From Malacoplasma sp. (lineage in GTDB: Bacteria > Bacillota_I > Bacilli_A > Mycoplasmatales > Mycoplasmoidaceae), in contig JARHZT010000067.1 in assembly GCA_029258015.1 (NCBI GenBank), positions 1 to 13,154 of the forward strand: a DNA stretch of 13,154 nucleotides, read 5' to 3'. Shown one piece after another: positions 7,934 through 13,154 of the stretch. Both the position numbers and the translations under genes were made by a program. Position 1 is the first letter of the stretch; the number at the start of each line of letters is the position of its first letter. The notes beneath the pieces are model-generated. The model saw nothing but the letters and a program-made list of their open reading frames with translations. It made no database searches and was not told the DNA's origin.

Positions 7934-9229
7934 TTACTTTTTACCAAGTTTAGCAAACATTCTTTTTTTGTAAGCTTCAACACCTGGTTGATCAAACGGA
8001 TTAACTTCTAGCAATAAAGCACTCATTGCAACTGCTTTTGAAAATCATGAATACATATATCCAAATGTTTCTTCATTTCTTTCATTAACTTCAATTTTTA
8101 ATACATCTAATCCCCCATCAACGTGGTGAGCATCAATTGTACTTGAAGCTGCTACTTTATTAACTTCATCAACTGTTTTATCATTAATGAAACTTAAACC
8201 ATCTACATCATTCATGAATGATTCAATCTTTAAATCTTTTAAAGGAGTTTTAACTTCTATACAAGTTTCAAATAAAATCTTTTTACCATCTTGAATGAAT
8301 TGACCTACTGAGTGTAAATCTGTTGTAAATAAACAATTTGTTGGGAATAATGCTTTTTCTTGTTTTCCTTCAGATTCTGCAAACAATTGTTTTAAGTGTT
8401 CTGCAAAGAATCTCATAGCATCATCATAAATACAATAAACTTCTACAGATTTATTGTTTTGTGAATATTCTCAGTGTCTTAATGCAGCATATTGATATGC
8501 TGTATTTTTTAAGATATCTGGGTTTTTAGTATCATTTAATGCTTTTTTACATCCTTCTAATACTTTTTCCACATCTAATCCCATTGCACCCATAGCAAAT
8601 AATCCAACAGGTGTAATTGCTGAGAATCTTCCTCCAACATTTTTAGGAATTGAATAAGCTTTTATTTCTTTCATATTCACAAGTTTTCTTAATACACTTG
8701 AATCACTGTTTTCTGTTACACAAACAATTTTATCTTTAGCACCTTCGCTACCAAATTTTTCATATAACAAACTATAAAATATTCTAAAAGCTAAACCGAT
8801 TTCTAGCGTTGTTCCAGATTTAGAAACAACTATTAAATAGAAATCTTCTTTTTTAAGTTTTTCTACTAAATTAGCTATATATGATGAAGACAAACTAGAA
8901 ACATAATAAATATCTTTTTTTCTATTAAATTCTGGAAGTACCATATCAATAGCTGCTCTAACACCTATATATGAACCACCAATACCTAACATAACAATAT
9001 TTTTGATTTTGTCATTTTGATATCATTCTTTAGAAAGTGATATAAGATCTTTCATTTCATTTTTGTCATAGTCAAAAGGATAATCTATTCAACCAAGCAT
9101 TTCAGCTCCAGAACATCTCCTTTTTTCTATAGTTTTATTTATTTCCTTTATATCTTCTCTATAGCTTTCAAAAATTTTTGTAACGTCTTTTTTGCTTTTT
9201 AAGAAATTATTAAAATTTAATTTAATCAT
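7934..9229 (-). CDS. pgi: Glucose-6-phosphate isomerase
   Basis: 431 residues, the compact bacterial form. Interconverts glucose-6-phosphate and fructose-6-phosphate in glycolysis, the main energy route of sugar-using mollicutes. Motifs in order: MLGIGGSYIG, VSKSGTTLEI (phosphate binding), NVGGRFSAITPVG (family signature 1) and near the C-terminus NPFDQPGVEAYK (signature 2). TGA encodes several Trp, for example GWIDYPF near the N-terminus. The ATG at 9227-9229 has GAGGTT five bases upstream. It stands as its own unit with a terminator after it. Confidence 0.97.
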
Positions 9230-9520
9230 ATTAACCTCATCATTATCTAATCATACTTATTTTTTAATAAAAGTTTCATAAAATTAAAAATCAGTTTTCA
9301 ATTTTTTTATGTATTATTATAATATTTGTGATTTTTTAATAAAAAAATTTAACTTTAATTTAGATTATAAATTAACTATTATTACAAATTTATTTTGCTA
9401 TTTAAATAGTGTGGAAAAATTAATTAAAATTTAATTTTTAATAATTTTAATGAATCTATAAATGTAAATTTAATTTTTATAAAAGATACCTTAAAATAAA
9501 TTATTAATGGATTTAACAAT
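9230..9520. other. Divergent pgi / nadD-yqeK intergenic region
   Basis: 291 bases with no gene, extremely AT-rich. It contains another palindromic ATTATAAT (9316-9323), giving TATAAT on both strands; on plus it is preceded 17 bases earlier by a weak TTTTCA (9295-9300). A 9-bp inverted repeat lies at 9423-9431 / 9443-9451 (ATTAAAATT / AATTTTAAT), all A/T and perhaps chance. Promoters for pgi and nadD are expected here, but I cannot choose them with confidence. No RNA gene or riboswitch is recognisable. Confidence 0.4.
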
Positions 9521-10576
9521 ATGAGAAAAAAATTAATTATATTCGGTGGGAGTTTTGACCCAATTCATAAAGGACATATTACTATAGCTAAAAAAGCTTT
9601 TCAAAAAATAAAAGCAAATAAGTTATTTTTTGTTCCTTGCAGTAGTAATTACCCAGGTAATAAACAAATAAGTGCTACAAATGAAGAAAGAATAGACATG
9701 ATTAAATTAGCTATTAAAGATATTGATCATTTTGAAATTTGTGATTATGAAATCCAAAATGGAGATAAACCATCATATACTATTAATACAATTAGATATA
9801 TTAAAGAATATTATTCTGAATATGATTTGTATCTATTAATAGGATATGATCAATTAGTTAATTTCAAATTCTGAAAAGATTATCAAGAAATCTTAGAATA
9901 TGTAAAAATCATTTGTCATGTTAGAAAGATTAATTTTGATTTACTAAAAGAAATCGATTTCCCATTTATAAAACTTGGAATATTTAATATAAATACAAGT
10001 TCTACTGAATTAAAACTTGAACCTAGTCGTAAGTTTTTACCAGAAGAGATTATTAAATATATAAATGAAAATGGAGTTTATGGTAAAGAAAGATTGCAAG
10101 CTAATATGTCACCATATAGATTTGAACATTCTATGAGTGTGGCAAATATAGCTAAAGAGATAGCACTTAACTTTAAACTATATCCATTAGTTAAAAAAGC
10201 TTATGTTGCAGGTTTATATCACGACTATGCTAAAGAAGTTGAAAAAAATAAACAGATAGAGATAGCAACTAAAAAACTAAATATTAAAGATTATCCATCA
10301 TGAAAGGTATTACATTCATATGTTGGAGCATATTTAATAGAGAAAAGATTTTTTATAGATGATTATCAAGTTTTAACAGCTATAAAAAATCATACAATCC
10401 CTAAAGATTTTTCTACATTAACTAAAATTGTTTATATTGCTGATAAGATAGCACCAAGAGAAGACAATAAAAATAATAGAGATTACTTAAGATGGGTTGA
10501 TTTAGCAAAACAAAACTTGGATCAATGTTTTAGAACAATCATTGAATATTATCAAAATTTATCATGTAAGGAATAA
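9521..10576 (+). CDS. nadD: Nicotinate-nucleotide adenylyltransferase fused to a YqeK-type HD hydrolase
   Basis: 351 residues with two domains. Residues 1 to about 190 are NadD, which makes deamido-NAD from nicotinate mononucleotide and ATP: IFGGSFDPIHKGHITIAKKA carries the nucleotidyltransferase H-x-G-H motif, and SSTELKLEPS matches the ISST-x-IR motif. Residues about 191-351 are a YqeK HD domain: H203 (FEHSMSVANIAKE), H234-D235 (GLYHDYAKE), KNHTI and YIADKIAP with the last metal Asp. YqeK enzymes cut Ap4A symmetrically to ADP. Two in-frame TGA codons are Trp, and the frame is unbroken across the join. In other Firmicutes the two are neighbouring genes; fused forms are known in mollicutes. 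A weak ATGGA site lies upstream. It is two bases from mtnN. Confidence 0.92.
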
Positions 10577-10578
10577 TT

Positions 10579-11271
10579 ATGATCGGATTAATTTTTGCAC
10601 TTAAAGAAGAAATATCATCAATAAAGAAATTGTCATCAGATATAAAAACATATCAATCTAATTTCTTTAAATATTTTATATTTCAAGTAAATGGTAAAGA
10701 GTATGTAGCAACTTATTGTGGTGTGGGTAAAGCAAATGCTGCAGCATGTACTGCTGATATGATTAATTCTTTTTCAGTTAAAAAGATTTTAAATATTGGT
10801 TCATGTGGTTCAAAAGATATGAATGTAAATATCTTTGATATAGTTTTAGTTAATAGAAACTACTACATAGATGTAGATGCAACAATTTTTGGATATGACT
10901 ATGGTCAAATACCACAAGAACCTACATGTTATGAAAATAATAATAGTTTTGCTAAAGCTATTAAAAATATCTTAGATAAAAACGATGTTAAATACTTTTA
11001 TGCAAATTGTGGAACTTCAGATAGCTTTGTAGATGTGAATAACTACAAAAAAATAAATAAAGATTTATTTAAAAAAATATCATGTATTGATATGGAAGCA
11101 GCTGCAATAAATCAAATAGCAACTAAAAGTAAAGTAGAATGTTGTTTTATTAAAATAATTTCAGATTCATTATTTAATGACATGAGATCAGATGAAGAAT
11201 TTGATAAGAACATTAAAAAAATAGGAAACATGACTGTTGAAATCTTAAGAAAGATTTTAGAGACATTGTAA
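10579..11271 (+). CDS. mtnN: 5'-methylthioadenosine/S-adenosylhomocysteine nucleosidase
   Basis: 230 residues, usual length. Cleaves MTA and SAH to adenine and the thio-ribose product, recycling by-products of SAM-dependent reactions such as RlmN in this window. Catalytic-site residues follow the family: E11 (FALKEE), NIGSCGSKD as the ribose/base glycine loop, E173 in DMEAAA, and D196 in IISDS. The Gly-Ser-Cys-Gly loop differs from the common GTAGG. AAGGAATAATT before the ATG contains the ribosome binding site and overlaps the nadD-yqeK stop, so translation is probably coupled. No terminator is visible after it; yaaA converges with only two bases between stops. Confidence 0.92.
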   Translation: MIGLIFALKEEISSIKKLSSDIKTYQSNFFKYFIFQVNGKEYVATYCGVGKANAAACTADMINSFSVKKILNIGSCGSKDMNVNIFDIVLVNRNYYIDVDATIFGYDYGQIPQEPTCYENNNSFAKAIKNILDKNDVKYFYANCGTSDSFVDVNNYKKINKDLFKKISCIDMEAAAINQIATKSKVECCFIKIISDSLFNDMRSDEEFDKNIKKIGNMTVEILRKILETL

Positions 11272-11273
11272 TC

Positions 11274-12016
11274 CTATTTTTTTACATATACTAGTTTTTT
11301 ACTATTAGATAGGTTTTCATCAAATACATGATTTTTAACTTTAAGTTTTTTTAAGTCTTCGATTGTGAAGTTTTCATATTCAGATAATAGATTAACCATT
11401 GTACCTCTACATATTTTAGAGTTTGTTGCAAGATTGGTTAATTTATTATTTTTTTTAATATAAAAAAATACATCTATAACTTCTACTTTATTTCTATCTA
11501 TACCCTACTATATTCTTCACTAGCTAAGTTTAGTATTGGTTCATTACAAGATATTAAATGACTTGTAATTTTAGGGAATCAAAAGTCTTTTATCAAAGAG
11601 CCTTTATACATTAATTTACTATTCATGATTAATCTGTAGTTTGAAATTAAATCACTTGGTTTTAACCATCCATAATAACCACTTAGAATTAGTAAGTTTT
11701 TATTAGTGTTTTCTTGTTGTTTTTTATCCATTGATTCGAATGCAATATTTTTAAATTGCAAACCATCATATTTAAGTATTGCTTGTTTTTTATTATTTAA
11801 AAAATCTAATACAGATAAAAGCGTTTTTTCTTCTAATTTAGGATTTGCTTTTATTTCAAGTTCCTTCCAAATATTTTTATTAGCTTTTATCTCATGTTTT
11901 ACCATTTCATTGATTTGTACTGCTTCTTTTTCATTATCTGGAATGGTATTAATTAGTAATGATGAATTGTTATCAACATCTTTTTGTGTTTTTGAAGGTG
12001 AAATAATTATTTTCAT
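11274..12016 (-). pseudogene. yaaA: YaaA (UPF0246) peroxide-stress protein gene, split by a one-base frameshift
   Basis: The first frame starts MKIIISPSKTQ at 12016 and contains the family segments YDGLQFKNIAFES, LSGYYGWLKPSDLISNYRL and NLASEEYSRV, then hits TAG at 11498-11500 after 172 residues. The remaining third continues one base out of frame: IDRNKVEVIDVFF, then CRGTMVNLLSEY and VFDENLSNSKKLVYVKK, to TAG at 11274-11276, matching the family's C-terminus. The full span is one base short of 248 codons, so a single deletion near 11501 explains it (GTAATA becoming GTATA on the coding strand). In the family YaaA binds DNA and limits iron-driven oxidative damage. AAAGGAC before the ATG is a good site; the gene starts four bases after the Nudix stop. 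Either a recent inactivation or a sequencing error. Confidence 0.85.
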
Positions 12017-12020
12017 ATTC

Positions 12021-12551
12021 TTAGTCCTTTATTAAATTAAAACATATTGATAATGTACTTAAAGTTATATCATTTTTTAAGATAGTTAAAATTTCGTTTT
12101 CACTAACTCATTTATTGTAGCTAACACTTTCAAAAATAGTTCCATCATTTGTTGGTATTTCTTCATCTAAATCTGTTGTATTAATTAGATAGCAAAATAC
12201 TTTTTCATTCATTTGTGTAGTTGCTATACAACAGTGTTTTGAAACTATATTTTCTTGAGTTATTTTAATCCCGCCTTCTTCATAAACTTCTCTAATCATA
12301 GATTCATCTGGCGTTTCATTTTCTTCTATTGATCCAGTAATAGGACATGCATAACAATCATCTCATTTTTGTTTTTCTTCAATTTCAGGTAATGGCTGAT
12401 ATCTTATTAAAAAATATCTTTTATTATCTACCACCTTAAAACATAATGCTGCTATGCTATTTATTGTTCTTCTTTGCGCATAAACAAATCCTTTTTCTGT
12501 TTCAAACATACTTAAATGTTTAGTTTCATATAAAATCTTATTTTGTTTCAT
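12021..12551 (-). CDS. Nudix hydrolase, substrate uncertain
   Basis: 176 residues after reading two TGA as Trp. The Nudix box is complete at 73-95: G-SIEEN-E-TPDESMI-REVYEEGGI, matching Gx5Ex7REUxEExGU, so the metal-binding glutamates are present. The strands before it (NSIAALCFKV, RYFLIRYQPLPEI) and the ACPITGSIE approach resemble ADP-ribose pyrophosphatases of the NudF type, but the length and residues do not fix the substrate; ADP-ribose, NADH or a modified nucleotide are all possible. The ATG at 12549-12551 is preceded by GAAAAGAACGAAAA, a weak site. First gene of a two-gene unit with yaaA. Confidence 0.88.
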
Positions 12552-12664
12552 TTTTCGTTCTTTTCTTTGACTATATTATTTTATTAATATTTGCTATTAA
12601 TAAATATTTTTATATATGTATTTATTTTAATTTATAATTTTTTAAAACTATTTTCGGAGAAAAA
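12552..12664. promoter_or_regulatory. Divergent Nudix / membrane-protein promoter region
   Basis: 113 bases between divergent starts. On plus, TATAAT at 12633-12638 lies 26 bases before the ATG at 12665; about 17 bases earlier there is only a poor TTATAT. Transcription from this box would give a short leader holding the GGAG site. For the Nudix direction several TA-rich -10-like stretches exist, none distinctive. Confidence 0.35.
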
Positions 12665-13154
12665 ATGAAATTTGCAGAATTTAAAACACATAATAAAAGA
12701 ACTTCTGGAATTATTTCATTTTCTACTACTATTTCAATAATAATTTCATACTTAATAGCATGATTATTAGTTGGTGAAATAGACCTGCTTAATTTAAAAT
12801 GATTTATTACTCCTTTTCAATATATGAAAGATGGTATTTTAGTTACTAGAGAAATATTTTTTAATATGAATATTTTATATATCTGAATTGGAATAATAGG
12901 TTTATGTTTGTTTGTATTTAGTATCTTAAAATTCTGGTTACAAAAAATTAATTGAGATATATTGCCATTTATAGTTATGGGAAACATTATAGGGATAGTT
13001 TTATTCTGTACAGGATTTATCCCATATACTAAAGAAAATTCAATTTGAATAATATTAGCAAGATTTATTATTATAATTACTGCTGGTTTAATAAGTTTTT
13101 TCTCAACAAATGCAATTACAACTAAAATATTGTTGAGTGGAAATGATTCAGCTT
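12665..13154 (+). CDS. Multi-pass membrane protein, 3' end outside window
   Basis: 163 residues visible, cut by the window end; not recognised. CGGAG lies five bases before the ATG. A short cytoplasm-like basic start (KFAEFKTHNKRTSG) leads into a membrane segment (IISFSTTISIIISYLIAWLLVG), a loop with PFQYMKDGILVTREIFF, then segments at LYIWIGIIGLCLFVFSI, LPFIVMGNIIGIVLFCTGF and IWIILARFIIIITAGLISFF. That makes four membrane helices in the visible part, with several Trp coded by TGA. The layout resembles small unassigned mollicute integral membrane proteins; no transporter or enzyme motif is seen. Confidence 0.8.

Noticed and set aside
9230..9520. Riboswitch or small RNA in the pgi/nadD gap
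   Set aside because: Only A/T inverted repeats are seen; no G/C-paired helices, tRNA-like arms or known riboswitch core can be drawn.
11495..11510. Programmed -1 ribosomal frameshift in yaaA
   Set aside because: A -1 shift would restore the protein, but there is no X-XXY-YYZ slippery heptamer at the site and I see no evident stimulatory hairpin; a one-base deletion or read error is simpler.
1..13154. CRISPR array, intact insertion sequence, tRNA or rRNA
   Set aside because: I found no regularly spaced direct repeats, no transposase with terminal repeats, and no cloverleaf or rRNA-like segment on either strand by eye.

Overview
The window is AT-rich bacterial DNA from a mollicute that reads UGA as tryptophan. 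Nearly every long gene has in-frame TGA codons where its family has Trp (TGG is also used occasionally). Together with the gene content and the style of the sequence this points to the Spiroplasma/Entomoplasma/Mesoplasma/Mycoplasma mycoides side of the Mollicutes; the genus is an inference.

Layout. (1) Positions 1-382 hold no intact gene, only decayed coding fragments ending in a hairpin terminator. (2) A minus-strand operon runs gmk (guanylate kinase) - rlmN (23S rRNA/tRNA m2A methyltransferase) - stp (PP2C phosphatase), 2835 to 383. It diverges from a plus-strand set def (peptide deformylase) - ppa (pyrophosphatase) - a small unrecognised protein, 2906 to 4410. (3) A minus-strand two-gene cassette (6078 to 4464), bounded on both sides by hairpin terminators, encodes a PAPS-reductase-like PP-loop protein with four conserved-looking cysteines and, one base downstream, a small protein with a possible helix-turn-helix. 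This is the most unusual content. (4) Minus-strand genes follow: pgi (9229 to 7934), then after a terminator a GNAT acetyltransferase and an unrecognised two-helix membrane protein (7839 to 6269). (5) Plus-strand nadD-yqeK fusion and mtnN (9521 to 11271). (6) A convergent minus-strand pair, a Nudix hydrolase and yaaA (12551 to 11274); yaaA is split by a one-base frameshift. (7) A plus-strand multi-pass membrane protein enters at 12665 and is cut by the window end.

Most of the identified genes are housekeeping: nucleotide supply (gmk), pyrophosphate removal (ppa), NAD synthesis and dinucleotide clean-up (nadD-yqeK, Nudix), SAM by-product recycling (mtnN), ribosome modification (rlmN), N-terminal processing (def), glycolysis (pgi) and phosphoprotein signalling (stp). 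Gene packing is tight: several start/stop gaps are 1-8 bases, one pair overlaps by 17 bases, and two stop codons lie inside terminator stems. The strongest leads are the PP-loop/HTH cassette, the frameshifted yaaA, an stp without a kinase gene next to it, and the debris at the left edge.
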